64,000 nt of DNA. Origin: Pseudomonas cuatrocienegasensis. GTDB taxonomy: Bacteria > Pseudomonadota > Gammaproteobacteria > Pseudomonadales > Pseudomonadaceae. The notes under the pieces are model-generated. The model was not told where the DNA came from. It saw only the letters and a program-made list of their open reading frames with translations, and searched no databases. Shown here in pieces: positions 44,582 to 55,184 of this stretch. The DNA is taken from assembly GCF_900110925.1 (NCBI RefSeq), contig NZ_FOFP01000001.1:248001-312000 (forward strand), read 5' to 3'. Numbering within the stretch: the first letter of the stretch is position 1; the number at the start of each line of letters is the position of its first letter. Made by a program: the position numbers and the translations under genes.

Positions 44582-45457
44582 TTAGGCGCCGTACCACAGC
44601 TGTACCGCCGCATAACCGCGCCAGGGCCGCCAGGCTTCGGCGCGCCGGGCCAACTCCCGTGGGGTCAGGCTGGCGCCATTCCACAGCGGGGCCTTGAGCA
44701 GGCCGAGGTCGGCCGCAGGGAAGGCATCGGCCTCGCCAAAAGCACGCAGGGCGATGTAGTCGGCGGTCCAGGGGCCGATGCCGGGCAGGCTGCGTAAGCG
44801 CTCGGCCAGCGCCTGGCTACCGGCGTCCAGGGTCAACTGCAGGCGGCCTGCAGCCACCTCGGCGGCGAAGTGCTGCAGCGTCTGCACTCGCCGGCCGGGC
44901 ATGCCGATGCCACTCAGGTCGGCGCTGGCCAGGCTGGGTGCATCGGGGAACAGCCATTGCGGACTGCCGGGTGTGGCCTCCGGCAGGCGTCGGCCAAGGC
45001 GCTGGACCAGACGCGTGGCCAAGGTCACCGCGGCTTTGACCGAAACCTGCTGGCCGACGATGGCGCGGATCGCCTGCTCGAACGGGTCGAATGCACTGGG
45101 CAAACGCAGGCCGGGGCGGCGAGCGAAGGCATCAGCCAGGTACGGATCGTCACGAAAGTGGGCGGCGATACGCAACGGCTCGGCGTCCAGGTCGAACATG
45201 CGCCGCACACGCAGTGCCAGTTGTGGCAGGCAGGGCGCCAGGGAGGGGCTGACCTCAAGGCGCAGCGCTGCGACATCCTCCAATGGTGTGATCCGCCACC
45301 AGCCGCAGCGCCCGTCCAGTTCGGCGCTGCGTGTGTAGCCGTGGGCATCCAGCTGTTCAACGCCGGGCAGCGCGCGTAGGGCGTAATGGGCGTGAAACTG
45401 CGACCAGGACCAAGGCGCTTGGTAGGTCAGCAGGCATTCAGTGGCATGCATTGTCAT
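44582..45457 (-). CDS. DNA-3-methyladenine glycosylase II (AlkA-like)
   Basis: 291 residues: an AlkA N-terminal domain (about 1-110), then the helix-hairpin-helix GPD region LRSLPGIGPWTADYIALRAF followed by DAFPAADLGLL with the catalytic aspartate. Such enzymes excise alkylated purines in base-excision repair. No Ada domain is fused. It is divergent from the exonuclease-ligase-helicase-phosphoesterase cassette, which suggests a DNA-repair neighbourhood. An alternative start lies two codons later. No clear SD is seen. Confidence 0.93.
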   Translation of the reverse strand: MTMHATECLLTYQAPWSWSQFHAHYALRALPGVEQLDAHGYTRSAELDGRCGWWRITPLEDVAALRLEVSPSLAPCLPQLALRVRRMFDLDAEPLRIAAHFRDDPYLADAFARRPGLRLPSAFDPFEQAIRAIVGQQVSVKAAVTLATRLVQRLGRRLPEATPGSPQWLFPDAPSLASADLSGIGMPGRRVQTLQHFAAEVAAGRLQLTLDAGSQALAERLRSLPGIGPWTADYIALRAFGEADAFPAADLGLLKAPLWNGASLTPRELARRAEAWRPWRGYAAVQLWYGA

Positions 45458-45678
45458 AGGTGCACGATAGCGCGCTCAGTGGGCGCTGTCTGCGCGAATG
45501 GATTTTCTGTTTCGCCATGCTGCGCAGGCTTGAATTGCATGGGTTGCTGACATTTGATAGAGCGGTTGCCTCAACTTTTTCTCCAGGCCGGCCGTCCAAC
45601 CTGTCACTGCGCGGGCGCTGCGGCCGCGTTGGTTCATTCCTTATCACCCCTTAACGCGTGTGCACAGGACGTCTCTGC

Positions 45679-46710
45679 ATGGATCTGGTTATTGCCCGCC
45701 CCGAAGGCCTGTATTGCCCGCCTGGCGACTTCTATATCGACCCCTGGCGCCCGGTGGAGCGCGCGGTCATCACCCATGGTCATGGCGACCACGCGCGGTG
45801 GGGCAGCCAGCATTACCTGGCGGCTGCACCGGGTGAGGGCATCCTGCGCTCGCGCCTGGGCGCCGAGATCAATTTGCAGACGTTGGCCTACGGCGAGCGC
45901 ATCAATCACCACGACGTCACCCTGAGCCTGCACCCGGCCGGTCACGTGTTGGGGTCGGCCCAGGTACGCCTGGAATACCGTGGCGAGGTCTGGGTCGCCT
46001 CGGGGGATTACAAGGTCGAGCCGGATGCCACCTGCGCGCCCTTCGAGTCGGTGCGCTGCCACACCTTTATCACCGAATCGACCTTTGGCCTGCCGATCTA
46101 CCGCTGGCAGCCCCAGGCGCAGATTTTTGCCGGGGTCGATGACTGGTGGCGGCAGAACCAGGCCGCCGGTCGCGCCAGCGTGCTGTTCTGTTATGCCTTC
46201 GGCAAGGCGCAGCGGCTGCTGCAGGGCATAGACGCGAGCATCGGACCGATTCTCGTCCACGGCGCCATGGAGCCGCTCAACCAGGTCTACCGCGACGCCG
46301 GGGTTGCCCTGCCCGACACGTTGCGCGTCAGCGAGGTGCCCAAGGGTGATCCGCGCCTGCGCCAGGGCCTGATCATGGCGCCACCCTCGGCCGGCGGCAG
46401 CACCTGGATGCGCCGCTTTGGCGACTACAGCGACGCCTTCGCCAGCGGCTGGATGCTGCTGCGTGGCGCGCGTCGGCGGCGCGGCGTGGACCGTGGCTTC
46501 GTATTGTCTGACCACGCCGATTGGCCGGGGCTGAACTGGGCGATTGCCGAGTGCGGCGCGGAGCGGGTGTTCGTCACCCACGGTTCAGTCAATATTCTGG
46601 TGCGTCACCTGCGTGAGCAGGGCCTGGATGCCCAGGCCTTCGACACCGAATACGGCGATGAGGACGACAGTGCCGAGGCGCCGACTGACGCTACCCAGGA
46701 GCCGGCATGA
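45679..46710 (+). CDS. Ligase-associated DNA exonuclease (metallo-beta-lactamase fold)
   Basis: A 343-residue MBL/beta-CASP-like nuclease. It has VITHGHGDHARWG (metal-binding HxHxDH), LHPAGHVLGSAQV, ASGDYK, ESTFGLP, VLFCYAFGKAQRL and SDHADW. It is the first gene of the Exo-Lig-Lhr-MPE cassette and overlaps the ligase gene by four bases. The ATG at MDLVIARPEG is preferred to a GTG seven codons upstream. It is expected to trim DNA ends or RNA/DNA in concert with the ligase. Confidence 0.93.
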   Translation: MDLVIARPEGLYCPPGDFYIDPWRPVERAVITHGHGDHARWGSQHYLAAAPGEGILRSRLGAEINLQTLAYGERINHHDVTLSLHPAGHVLGSAQVRLEYRGEVWVASGDYKVEPDATCAPFESVRCHTFITESTFGLPIYRWQPQAQIFAGVDDWWRQNQAAGRASVLFCYAFGKAQRLLQGIDASIGPILVHGAMEPLNQVYRDAGVALPDTLRVSEVPKGDPRLRQGLIMAPPSAGGSTWMRRFGDYSDAFASGWMLLRGARRRRGVDRGFVLSDHADWPGLNWAIAECGAERVFVTHGSVNILVRHLREQGLDAQAFDTEYGDEDDSAEAPTDATQEPA

Positions 46711-48416
46711 GGGCCTTTGCCGCGCTCTACGCGCGCCTGGATGCGACCACTTCAAGCAATGCCAAGCTGGCGGCGTTGCAGGACTATTTTGCCGAGGCCG
46801 CACCTGAGGACGCCGCCTGGGCGGTGTTCTTCCTGGCCGGCGGGCGGCCCCGTCAACTGGTGCCCTCGCGCACCCTGCGTGAACTGGCGATGCAGGCGGC
46901 GCAGTTACCGGCGTGGCTGTTCGAGGAAAGTTATTCGGCGGTGGGCGACCTGGCCGAAACCATCGCGTTGTTGTTGCCGGCCGCCGAGCAATCGTCGGAG
47001 CTTGGCCTGGCCCAATGGCTCGAAGAGCGCCTGCTGCCGCTGCGCGGCTTGCCGCCGGAGGAGCTGGCCGAGCGTTTGCCGAGCTTCTGGCGAGAGCTGG
47101 ATTCGCTGGCGCTGATGGTCTGCATCAAGCTGATCACCGGGGCCTTTCGCGTCGGCGTGTCGCGCCTGTTGGTGACTCGCGCCCTGGCCAATCTGGCCGA
47201 GCTGGACCCCAAGCGCGTGGCGCAGCGGCTGGTTGGCTACACCGAGCTGTCGCACCGGCCGAGCGCCGAACGCTACCTGCAACTGATCGCCCCGGAATCG
47301 GCGGGTGAGCATGCGCAACGTGGTGGCCAGCCGTACCCGTTCTTCCTCGCCCATGCCCTGCAACTGCCGCCCGAGCAGTTCGACAGCGCCCTGGGGCCAG
47401 TCCAGGACTGGCAAGCGGAGTGGAAGTGGGACGGCATACGCGTGCAACTGGTCAAGCGCGACGGGCAGTTGTGGATCTGGTCGCGCGGCGAAGAGCTGAT
47501 CACCGAGCGCTTCCCCGACCTGCATGGCCTGGTCGACACCCTGGCCGACGGCACGGTGATCGACGGCGAGCTGGTGGTCTGGCGCCATGGGCCGGCGGAC
47601 GAGGACGTGCAGGGCGCCTTGCTCAATGCACCGCCAGTGGCCGAGGCCTCCGCCGTACAGGGCATTCAGCCGTTTGCCCTGTTGCAGCAGCGCATCGGCC
47701 GCAAGACCCTGAGCCGCAAGCTGCTCGATGAGGTGCCGGTGGCGGTGATGGCCTACGACCTGTTGGAATGGCAGGGCGAGGATTACCGCAGCCAACCCCA
47801 GCACCATCGGCGTACAGGTCTGCAGGCGCTGGTCGCGGCCTGTGCCAGCCCGCGTCTGCTGCTCTCGCCACTGCTGATAGCTGATAGCTGGGCGGCATTG
47901 GCGGCGCAGCGCGAAGCCTCCCGCGCCCTGGGCGTGGAGGGCATGATGCTCAAGGCGCGCGAGGCCCAGTACGGCGTGGGCCGGACCAAGGATGTTGGCG
48001 TGTGGTGGAAGTGGAAGGTCGAGCCGTTCAGCGTCGACGCCGTGCTGCTCTATGCCCAGCGCGGCCACGGTCGTCGCGCCAGCCTCTATACCGATTTCAC
48101 CTTTGCCGTGTGGGACGCCCCGCCCGGTACGCCAGGGCGTAGCCTGGTGCCGTTCGCCAAGGCTTATTCCGGGCTGACCGATGCCGAGATGCGCCAGGTC
48201 GATGCCATCGTGCGCAAAACCACGTTGGAGAAATTCGGCCCGGTGCGCAGCCTCACACCGAGCCTGGTGTTCGAGTTGGGCTTCGAGGGCATTGCCCTGT
48301 CCAAGCGGCACAAGAGCGGCATCGCCGTACGCTTCCCGCGCATGCTGCGCTGGCGTCAGGACAAGACCGTGGAGGAGGCCGACACCCTGGCCATGCTCCA
48401 GGCGATGCTGCCATGA
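46707..48416 (+). CDS. ATP-dependent DNA ligase
   Basis: 569 residues. An N-terminal DNA-binding domain (about 1-200) leads to the nucleotidyltransferase core, with motif I KWDG at 240-243 (adenylated lysine K240), then [12 protein letters not shown] and the EGMMLK and KWK motifs, followed by an OB-fold. It joins nicks in DNA using ATP, unlike the housekeeping NAD ligase LigA. It is the second gene of a four-gene cassette and overlaps both neighbours by four bases. Confidence 0.95.
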   Translation: MRAFAALYARLDATTSSNAKLAALQDYFAEAAPEDAAWAVFFLAGGRPRQLVPSRTLRELAMQAAQLPAWLFEESYSAVGDLAETIALLLPAAEQSSELGLAQWLEERLLPLRGLPPEELAERLPSFWRELDSLALMVCIKLITGAFRVGVSRLLVTRALANLAELDPKRVAQRLVGYTELSHRPSAERYLQLIAPESAGEHAQRGGQPYPFFLAHALQLPPEQFDSALGPVQDWQAEWKWDGIRVQLVKRDGQLWIWSRGEELITERFPDLHGLVDTLADGTVIDGELVVWRHGPADEDVQGALLNAPPVAEASAVQGIQPFALLQQRIGRKTLSRKLLDEVPVAVMAYDLLEWQGEDYRSQPQHHRRTGLQALVAACASPRLLLSPLLIADSWAALAAQREASRALGVEGMMLKAREAQYGVGRTKDVGVWWKWKVEPFSVDAVLLYAQRGHGRRASLYTDFTFAVWDAPPGTPGRSLVPFAKAYSGLTDAEMRQVDAIVRKTTLEKFGPVRSLTPSLVFELGFEGIALSKRHKSGIAVRFPRMLRWRQDKTVEEADTLAMLQAMLP

Positions 48417-51001
48417 GTGATGTGGGCGAGCGCTGGTTCGCCAGCCAGGGCTGGCAATCCTTTGCCTTTCAGCGCGAGGTCTGGGCGGCGGTGGCCCAAG
48501 GCCAATCCGGTCTGCTGCATGCCACCACCGGCTCCGGTAAAACCTATGCGGTGTGGCTGGCGGCCATGGCGCGCCTAGCCAAGGAGCAGGCCAGCAGCAC
48601 CAAAGCAGGCCGCCGGGTCGCGCCGCCCCTGGGCGTGCTGTGGATCACCCCGATGCGCGCCCTGGCGGCCGACACCCAGCGCGCGTTGCAGGCGCCCCTG
48701 GATGGCTTGGGGCTGGACTGGACCCTGGGCTTGCGTACCGGTGATACCGCCAGCAGTGAGCGCGCGCGCCAGACCCGGCGCCTGCCCACCGGGCTGATCA
48801 CCACGCCGGAAAGCCTGACCCTGCTGCTGACCCAGGCCAACGCCGCCGCCCAGTTCGCCGGGCTGCGCATGGTGGTGGTCGATGAGTGGCACGAGTTGCT
48901 CGGCAACAAGCGCGGTGTGCAATTGCAGTTGGCCCTGGCGCGCTTACGCCAGTGGCACCCACAGCTGATTGTCTGGGGGCTGTCGGCGACCCTGGGCAAC
49001 CAGGCCCATGCGCTGGAGGTGCTGGTGCCCCAGGGCGGCGGGCGCCTGGTGCAGGGCTTGCAGCCCAAGGAACTGCAGATCGACACCCTGTTGCCGCCGA
49101 GCCTGGAGCGTTTTCCTTGGGCCGGGCACCTGGGCTTGCGCCTGCGTGATCAGGTGGTGGCCGCGCTCGACGCCAGTGCCTCCAGCCTGGTCTTTACCAA
49201 CACCCGTGCCCAGGCGGAAATCTGGTACCAGGCGCTGCTCGAAGCCCGCCCTGACTGGGCCGGACTTATCGCCCTGCACCACGGCTCGCTGGCTCGGGAG
49301 GTGCGTGACTGGGTCGAGCTGGGCCTCAAGGACGGCCGCTTGAAAGCGGTGGTCTGTACCTCCAGCCTGGACCTGGGCGTGGATTTTCTGCCGGTCGAGC
49401 GGGTGCTGCAGATCGGCTCGGCCAAGGGCATCGCCCGCCTGCTGCAGCGCGCCGGGCGTTCCGGGCATGCGCCGGGGCGCACCTCGCGCATCACCCTGGT
49501 GCCGACCCATGCCCTGGAGTTGATCGAGGCCGCTGCCGTGCAGGACGCCGTGCGCGCCGGTCAGGTAGAAGGGCGGCAGTCTCCAGAAAACCCGCTGGAT
49601 GTGCTGGTGCAGCACCTGGTCAGCATGGCCTTGGGCGGCGGTTTTCGTGCCCAGGAGCTGCTGGCCGAGGTGCGCAGCGCCTGGGCCTACCGCACCCTTG
49701 GCGATGACGCCTGGGCCTGGGCGCTGGCCTTCGTGCGCCATGGCGGCCATTCGTTGACCGCCTACCCCGATTACCGCCGCGCCGAACCGGACGAGGAGGG
49801 CATCTGGCGAGTACCCAGCGCGGCCCTGGCGCGGCGCCATCGCATGGGCGTAGGCACCATCGTCAGCGATGCCAGCATCAGCGTGAAGTTCTGGAGCAAG
49901 GGCGGTGGTGGACGTGCCCTGGGCAGTGTCGAAGAGGCTTTTATTGCCCGTCTGCGCCCCGGCGACTGCTTTATGTTCGCGGGCGGCCTGCTGGAGCTGG
50001 TGCGGGTGGAGAACATGACCGCCTACGTGCGTCGCGGCAAGGGCCGCAAGGCGGCCGTGCCGCGCTGGAGCGGCGGGCGCATGCCGTTGTCCAGCGAGTT
50101 GGCCGACGCCGTGGTGGCGCGTTTTGCCGCGGCCGCAGCCGGGCAGCTTATTGGGCCGGAGATGCAACGCCTGCAACCGCTGCTGGCGGTGCAGCGGGCC
50201 TGGTCAGCGTTGCCCACGCCCGAGCGTCTGCTGGTCGAGACCCTGCGCTCGCGCGAGGGCTGGCACCTGTTCGTTTATCCCTTTGCCGGGCGCAATGTGC
50301 ACCTGGGTCTGGCCAGTCTGTTGGCCTGGCGCCTGAGTCGGCGTCAGCCAGTGACGTTTTCCATCGCGGTGAATGACTACGGCTTCGAGCTGCTTTCGGC
50401 CACCGAGGTCGACTGGTCGCGTGACCTGGCTCGCGAGCTGCTGCGCGAGGATGACCTGCTCGCCGACGTGCTTGGCAGCCTGAACGCCGGGGAGCTGGCA
50501 CGCCGACGCTTTCGCGAAATCGCCCGGATCGCCGGGCTGGTGTTTGCCGGCTACCCGGGCGCAGCCAAAAGTGCGCGTCAGGTGCAGGCGTCCAGCGGGT
50601 TGTTCTACGAGGTGTTTCGCCAGTACGACCCCGCGAACCTGCTGCTCAGCCAGGCCGAACAGGAGGTGTTGAGCCAGGAGCTGGACGTCGAGCAGCTGCG
50701 TCAGACCCTGCAGCAGCTGTGCCAGCGGCCGATTCAGCTGCAGGCCCTGGAGCGGGCAACGCCGCTGGCGTTCCCGCTGCTGGTCGAGCGCCTGCGCGAA
50801 AGCCTGAGTTCGGAGAAGCTGGCCGATCGCATCGCGCGCATGGTCGCCGACCTGGAGCGTGCCGCCGGCCCTGGTGCCGATACGCCACCCGTTGCGCAGC
50901 AGATCGACGTCGAGCGTGAGCTGCCAAGAGCGCGGCGCGTGCGCGAGGGCAAGACAGGTAAACCGCGTAAATCCGCCGCCGCCAAAGCCTTAGAGTCCTA
51001 G
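48413..51001 (+). CDS. Ligase-associated DEXH helicase (Lhr-Core type)
   Basis: The 862-residue superfamily-2 helicase is of Lhr-Core length. Motifs: [18 protein letters not shown] (I), [15 protein letters not shown] (Ia), [22 protein letters not shown] (II), LSATLGN (III), FTNTRAQAE (IV), [21 protein letters not shown] (V) and [13 protein letters not shown] (VI). A WH/beta-barrel Lhr module and a DUF4145-like C-terminus follow. A 3'-5' helicase acting on DNA or RNA:DNA is expected. Third gene of the cassette. Confidence 0.95.
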   Translation: MSDVGERWFASQGWQSFAFQREVWAAVAQGQSGLLHATTGSGKTYAVWLAAMARLAKEQASSTKAGRRVAPPLGVLWITPMRALAADTQRALQAPLDGLGLDWTLGLRTGDTASSERARQTRRLPTGLITTPESLTLLLTQANAAAQFAGLRMVVVDEWHELLGNKRGVQLQLALARLRQWHPQLIVWGLSATLGNQAHALEVLVPQGGGRLVQGLQPKELQIDTLLPPSLERFPWAGHLGLRLRDQVVAALDASASSLVFTNTRAQAEIWYQALLEARPDWAGLIALHHGSLAREVRDWVELGLKDGRLKAVVCTSSLDLGVDFLPVERVLQIGSAKGIARLLQRAGRSGHAPGRTSRITLVPTHALELIEAAAVQDAVRAGQVEGRQSPENPLDVLVQHLVSMALGGGFRAQELLAEVRSAWAYRTLGDDAWAWALAFVRHGGHSLTAYPDYRRAEPDEEGIWRVPSAALARRHRMGVGTIVSDASISVKFWSKGGGGRALGSVEEAFIARLRPGDCFMFAGGLLELVRVENMTAYVRRGKGRKAAVPRWSGGRMPLSSELADAVVARFAAAAAGQLIGPEMQRLQPLLAVQRAWSALPTPERLLVETLRSREGWHLFVYPFAGRNVHLGLASLLAWRLSRRQPVTFSIAVNDYGFELLSATEVDWSRDLARELLREDDLLADVLGSLNAGELARRRFREIARIAGLVFAGYPGAAKSARQVQASSGLFYEVFRQYDPANLLLSQAEQEVLSQELDVEQLRQTLQQLCQRPIQLQALERATPLAFPLLVERLRESLSSEKLADRIARMVADLERAAGPGADTPPVAQQIDVERELPRARRVREGKTGKPRKSAAAKALES

Positions 51002-51676
51002 ATGAACGCCCAACTACCTATTGAATGCCCGGTCACTGTCGCCGATACGCCGCTGTTATTGCTGGCCGACAAGGCCCTCTACTGGCCCGACGCCCAGGCT
51101 CTGCTGATCGCCGACCTGCACCTGGGCAAGGCGGCGGCTTACCGTGCCCTTGGCCAGCCGGTACCGAGCGGCACCACGGCGCATAATCTGGCTCGCCTGG
51201 ATGCCTTGCTGGCGCGCTATGCCTGTCGCTGGCTGATCGTGCTCGGTGACTTTCTGCATGCCCGCCAGTCCCGCGCGCCCGCCACTATGGCCGCGCTCGC
51301 CGCCTGGCGCGCGTCGCACCCCGAGCTGCGGATTAGCCTGATACGCGGCAACCATGACCTGAGCGCTGGCGACCCACCGGCCGAGCTGGGCATCGAGGTG
51401 GTCGCCGAGCCTTACCTGGTCGGCCCCTTCGCCCTGCAGCACAGCCCCGAGCCGCACCCCAGCCATCACGTACTGGCTGGCCACGTGCACCCGGTGTTTC
51501 ACCTGCGCGGGCGTGGCCGCGAGCGTGTGCGCCTGGCTTGTTTCTGTCTGGATGAACGGCTGTGCCTGTTGCCCGCATTCGGCAGCTTCACCGGCGGCAT
51601 GGCGATTGACGCGTTGCCTGGGCGGCAGTTGTATGGCGTTACCGGTGAGGGTATCTGGCGTCTGACGCCGGCTTAG
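51002..51676 (+). CDS. pdeM: Ligase-associated metallophosphoesterase (PdeM)
   Basis: A 224-residue calcineurin-like enzyme. The metal motifs are in order: IADLHLGK, VLGDFLHA, RGNHD, and GHVHPVFHL. It is the terminal gene of the Exo-Lig-Lhr-MPE cassette, starting directly at the helicase stop codon. Characterised homologues are manganese-dependent DNA nucleases or phosphodiesterases. Its last 38 bp overlap the end of the convergent AraC-family gene. Confidence 0.94.
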   Translation: MNAQLPIECPVTVADTPLLLLADKALYWPDAQALLIADLHLGKAAAYRALGQPVPSGTTAHNLARLDALLARYACRWLIVLGDFLHARQSRAPATMAALAAWRASHPELRISLIRGNHDLSAGDPPAELGIEVVAEPYLVGPFALQHSPEPHPSHHVLAGHVHPVFHLRGRGRERVRLACFCLDERLCLLPAFGSFTGGMAIDALPGRQLYGVTGEGIWRLTPA

Positions 51677-52685
51677 TGCCGTACTGACCCGGCGTGCTGC
51701 CGGTCCAGCGGCGAAAGGCATGGATAAAGTTCGAGGCCTCGCCATAGCCCAGGCGTTCGGCGATTTCCTCCAGGCTCAGGCCGCCGGCGCTGAGCAGGTC
51801 TTCGGCCAGGGCCTGGCGCACATCGTCCTGCAGCGCGCGAAAGCTGCTGTGCTGCTCTGTCAGTTTGCGCCGCAGGGTGCGGGTGCTCATGTGCAGTTGC
51901 TCGGCTACTTGTTCCATGTCGGGCAAGCGCCCGGGGCGCGCGAGGAGCAAGCGTCGAACCTGCCCGGCCAGCCCGGCGTATTCCTGGCGGCGGGCGAGCA
52001 GGGCCTGGCACTGGGCTTCACAGAGTTGCACGCTGTGCGGGTTGGCGCGCGGCAAGGGATGCTCAAGCAGGGCACGGTCGAAACTCATCCGGTTACAGGG
52101 GCTGTCGAAGGCCGGCAGCACGCCGAGGCGCTCGATAAAGGGCGTGGTGTCTGCAGGCGCCGACTGGCGAAGCTGGATGCCGCGCAGGGGCAGGGCGCTA
52201 CCAATCAGCTCGCGCTGGATCACCAGCACCGCCATCAGGTCACGTTGCACCAGAAAACCACGCAGGGCCGGCGGCACGTCGCGATCCTCCAGGTACAGGT
52301 GCGCCTGGTCGCCTTCTTCCAGCAGATGAATGTGGTTGAGGGCGAACGTCAGGTCGAGGTAACGCAGCCCCAACTCTGCCGCCTGGCGAAAGTTCTGACT
52401 GCCGAGCATGGCATAGCCCCAGATGCCATAAGTTGTGAGTTGATAGCGCAGGCCGGCGCGTAGCCCGAGGTCGCTAATAGCGGGCAACGCGGTGATCAGG
52501 TTGCTGACCACCTGCAGCTCCTGGCGGGTGTCGATTTCGCCCTGCAGGTCGGCCAGTTGCAGGGGTGTCAGGCCAGTGTCCGCCAGGCAGCTGTCGACAC
52601 TCAGACCATGGTCCAGGCCGAGCTGGGTCAGCAGTTGCACGCTGGTTATGCTGCGGCGTGGCGGTCTGGGAATAACCTGAGTCAT
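51639..52685 (-). CDS. AraC-family transcriptional regulator (OruR/ArgR-like, Arabinose_bd N-domain)
   Basis: A 348-residue regulator. The N-terminal Arabinose_bd-type sensor domain includes GLDHGLSVDSCLADTGL and YGIWGYAMLGSQNFRQA. The C-terminal AraC HTH pair has PDMEQVAEQLHMSTRTLRRKL and EEIAERLGYGEASNFIHAFRRW. The ATG at MTQVIPRPPRR is preferred to an open extension that would overlap the divergent monooxygenase gene. It is expected to activate the BVMO operon. The 3' end overlaps pdeM by 38 bp. Confidence 0.9.
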   Translation of the reverse strand: MTQVIPRPPRRSITSVQLLTQLGLDHGLSVDSCLADTGLTPLQLADLQGEIDTRQELQVVSNLITALPAISDLGLRAGLRYQLTTYGIWGYAMLGSQNFRQAAELGLRYLDLTFALNHIHLLEEGDQAHLYLEDRDVPPALRGFLVQRDLMAVLVIQRELIGSALPLRGIQLRQSAPADTTPFIERLGVLPAFDSPCNRMSFDRALLEHPLPRANPHSVQLCEAQCQALLARRQEYAGLAGQVRRLLLARPGRLPDMEQVAEQLHMSTRTLRRKLTEQHSSFRALQDDVRQALAEDLLSAGGLSLEEIAERLGYGEASNFIHAFRRWTGSTPGQYGTKPASDARYPHR

Positions 52686-52795
52686 GCGCTGTCCGAAAAT
52701 CACAATAGGTTGGCCGACTATGCCATACCTTTGTTGGTAACGGGCGGCGTAGGATGCGGGCAGCCGCCCTGATGGCGGCACGGGAGCCGACAATA

Positions 52796-54271
52796 ATGAC
52801 AACAGAGTCCCTTGAACAAACGGTGCTGGATGTACTGATCATCGGCAGTGGTTTCGCCGGTATCGGCCTGGCGATAAAGCTGCGTGAGGCCGGCGTCGAC
52901 AGCCTGCTGATACTGGAAAAAGCCGGCGAAATCGGCGGCACCTGGCGCGACAACAGTTATCCCGGTGCGGCCTGTGATGTGCCTTCGCACCTGTATTCGT
53001 TTTCCTTCGCGCCCAAGGCCGACTGGACGCGCACCTTTGCCGGCCAGGCAGAGATTCACGCCTACCTGCTCGACTGTGTGGCGCGTTATGGCCTGCGGCC
53101 GCTGATCCGCTGCAACAGCGAGGTGCTGGGAGCGGTGTTCGACGCACACAACGGCCAGTGGCAGGTGAACCTGGCGGGCGGGCAGACGCTGCGTTGCCGG
53201 GCGCTGGTCAGTGCCTGCGGCCAACTCAATCGGCCGGCGATTCCGGCGTTACCTGGTATCGAGCAATTCGCTGGCGAAGTATTCCATTCGGCGCGCTGGC
53301 GCCATGATCTGGACCTGCGTGGGCGCCGTGTGGCGGTGATTGGCACCGGCGCCTCAGCTATTCAGTTCGTCCCGCAGTTGCAGGCCCAGGTCGCGCACCT
53401 GACGCTGTTTCAGCGCTCGGCAGCCTATGTGTTGGCCAAGCCAGACCGCGCTTACAGGCCCTGGGAGCTGGCGCTGTTGCGCCGCGTGCCTGGGCTGTTG
53501 CGCCTGAGTCGCGGGCTCAAATACCTGCAGCATGAGGTTCGCGCCCTGGCGTTTATCAGCTTCCCGCAACTGATGAAGCTGTTCGCCTGGCGCTTTCGTC
53601 AGCACCTGCGCCAGGCGGTCGCCGACCCGCAGCTGCGCGCGCGCCTGCAGCCGGACTACCCAATGGGTTGCAAGCGCATCCTGATCAGCAACGATTACTA
53701 TCCGGCCCTGGCCCAGGGCAATGTCGAGGTGGTCGACAGCGCCATCGAGGCGATTACTGAGCAGGCTGTGCGCACTGCGGATGGCCGTGAGCACCGCTGT
53801 GATGTGTTGATTTACGGCACCGGCTTCGCCGCCAGCGACTTTCTTGCGCCGATGCGCATTACCGGCCTGGGTGGCCGCGACCTCAACCAGGCCTGGCAGG
53901 CCGGCGCGCAGGCGTACAAGGGCATCAGTGTCAGTGGTTTCCCCAACCTGTTTTTGCTGTATGGGCCAAACACCAACCTGGGGCACAACTCGATCATCTA
54001 CATGCTCGAGAGCCAGTTTCGCTATGTGCTGGGCTGCGTCCAGGCACTCAAGCGCGACAAGCTGCGCTACCTGGACGTCAAGGCGAGTGTGCAGCAGCCT
54101 TACAACCAGCGGCTGCAACAGGATCTGCAGCGCACCATCTGGAGCCAGGGCTGCACCAGCTGGTACATCAGCGCCACGGGTAGCCAGAGCAACAATTGGC
54201 CGGGCTATACCTTTACCTATCGCGGGCTGACCCGTGCGCCGGAGATGGACGACTATGACTGCATCCGCTGA
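52796..54271 (+). CDS. Flavin-containing monooxygenase, Baeyer-Villiger type
   Basis: A 491-residue class B monooxygenase. The first Rossmann motif IIGSGFAGIGLAIKL binds FAD. GGTWRDNSYPGAACDVPSHL is typical of BVMOs. The fingerprint FAGEVFHSARW fits FxGxxxHxxxW, although the next residue is R instead of the usual P/D. The NADPH motif is VAVIGTGASAIQ. It inserts oxygen into ketones, giving esters. GGGAG precedes the ATG at MTTESLEQTV. It is followed by an esterase and an SDR in an overlapping operon, divergent from an AraC regulator. Confidence 0.92.
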   Translation: MTTESLEQTVLDVLIIGSGFAGIGLAIKLREAGVDSLLILEKAGEIGGTWRDNSYPGAACDVPSHLYSFSFAPKADWTRTFAGQAEIHAYLLDCVARYGLRPLIRCNSEVLGAVFDAHNGQWQVNLAGGQTLRCRALVSACGQLNRPAIPALPGIEQFAGEVFHSARWRHDLDLRGRRVAVIGTGASAIQFVPQLQAQVAHLTLFQRSAAYVLAKPDRAYRPWELALLRRVPGLLRLSRGLKYLQHEVRALAFISFPQLMKLFAWRFRQHLRQAVADPQLRARLQPDYPMGCKRILISNDYYPALAQGNVEVVDSAIEAITEQAVRTADGREHRCDVLIYGTGFAASDFLAPMRITGLGGRDLNQAWQAGAQAYKGISVSGFPNLFLLYGPNTNLGHNSIIYMLESQFRYVLGCVQALKRDKLRYLDVKASVQQPYNQRLQQDLQRTIWSQGCTSWYISATGSQSNNWPGYTFTYRGLTRAPEMDDYDCIR

Positions 54272-55184
54272 CTTCATTGCGCCGCCTGCCGATCAACCGC
54301 TGCTGCGCAGCGTTTTGCGCGGCGCATTACGGGTGTTGTTTCGCGGCTTGGTGCGGCCGCCGCTGCCGGTACCTTTTCAGCGTGCGGTGATTCGCGCGCT
54401 AACCGCTGCGACGCTGCCTGTGGCCGGGGTGAGCCGCGAGGCCGGGCACCTGGGCGGACGTCCCTGCGAATGGCACCGGCCCTCGCAGCCCAGCGGCAGC
54501 GTGCTGCTCTACCTGCACGGCGGCGCTTACGTTGCCGGGTCGCCGGCGACCCACCGGGCGATTTGTGCCCACCTGGCCGCGCGCACCCAGGCCAGTGTCT
54601 GTGCGCTGGATTATCGCCTATCACCCGAGAGCCGGTACCCGGCCGCCCGTGAGGACGCAATTGCCGCTTATCAGGCGCTGCTCGCTGCCGGCTACCCGGC
54701 GCAGCGGATCGCCTTTGTCGGTGATTCGGCCGGTGGCAACCTGAGCCTGATCACCAGCCTGCGCTTGCGCCATCTAGGCTTGCCGCAACCAGGTGCGCTG
54801 GTGTGTTTCTCCCCGGTCACCGACTTTACCGGCAGCCAGTTGCATAGCCCGGCCGGTGGCGATCCGCTGATTCATCCGAACTGGGTGACCCAGGCCATTG
54901 GTCTGTATTGCCCGGCCGATGTGGCACGGGATGACCCTGGCTTGTCACCGCAGTTCGACGACCTGACCGGCCTGGCACCGCTGCTGCTGCAGGTCGGTGA
55001 GGATGAAATTCTGCTCAACGACAGCCTACGCTTTGCTGCGGCGGCGCAAGCGGCTGGGGTGGAGGTGCAACTGGAACGCTATCCGGGGCTGTGGCACGTG
55101 TTCCAGGCCCATGCCGGGCTGCTGCATGTCGCTGATTTTGCCCTGGCGCGGGTGGCGCTGTTTCTCAAAGCAAGGGGTTTTTGA
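54255..55184 (+). CDS. Alpha/beta hydrolase, HSL family esterase
   Basis: 309 residues of the hormone-sensitive-lipase group. It has the oxyanion motif LYLHGGAYVAGSP, the nucleophile FVGDSAGGNLSL, the acid in LLQVGEDEILLNDS, and the late histidine in GLWHVFQ. It overlaps the BVMO gene by 17 bp and the SDR by one base. It is likely to hydrolyse the ester made by the BVMO to an alcohol and an acid. The start MTASADF is chosen over upstream codons lying deeper in the BVMO gene. Confidence 0.92.
   Translation: MTASADFIAPPADQPLLRSVLRGALRVLFRGLVRPPLPVPFQRAVIRALTAATLPVAGVSREAGHLGGRPCEWHRPSQPSGSVLLYLHGGAYVAGSPATHRAICAHLAARTQASVCALDYRLSPESRYPAAREDAIAAYQALLAAGYPAQRIAFVGDSAGGNLSLITSLRLRHLGLPQPGALVCFSPVTDFTGSQLHSPAGGDPLIHPNWVTQAIGLYCPADVARDDPGLSPQFDDLTGLAPLLLQVGEDEILLNDSLRFAAAAQAAGVEVQLERYPGLWHVFQAHAGLLHVADFALARVALFLKARGF

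Noticed and set aside
46905..48311. 468-codon open frame antisense to the DNA ligase gene
   Set aside because: Shadow of the ligase; composition is unlike a real protein and the ligase motifs are complete.
48944..50176. 410-codon open frame antisense to the Lhr helicase gene
   Set aside because: Shadow frame; no recognisable domain and all helicase motifs lie on the other strand.
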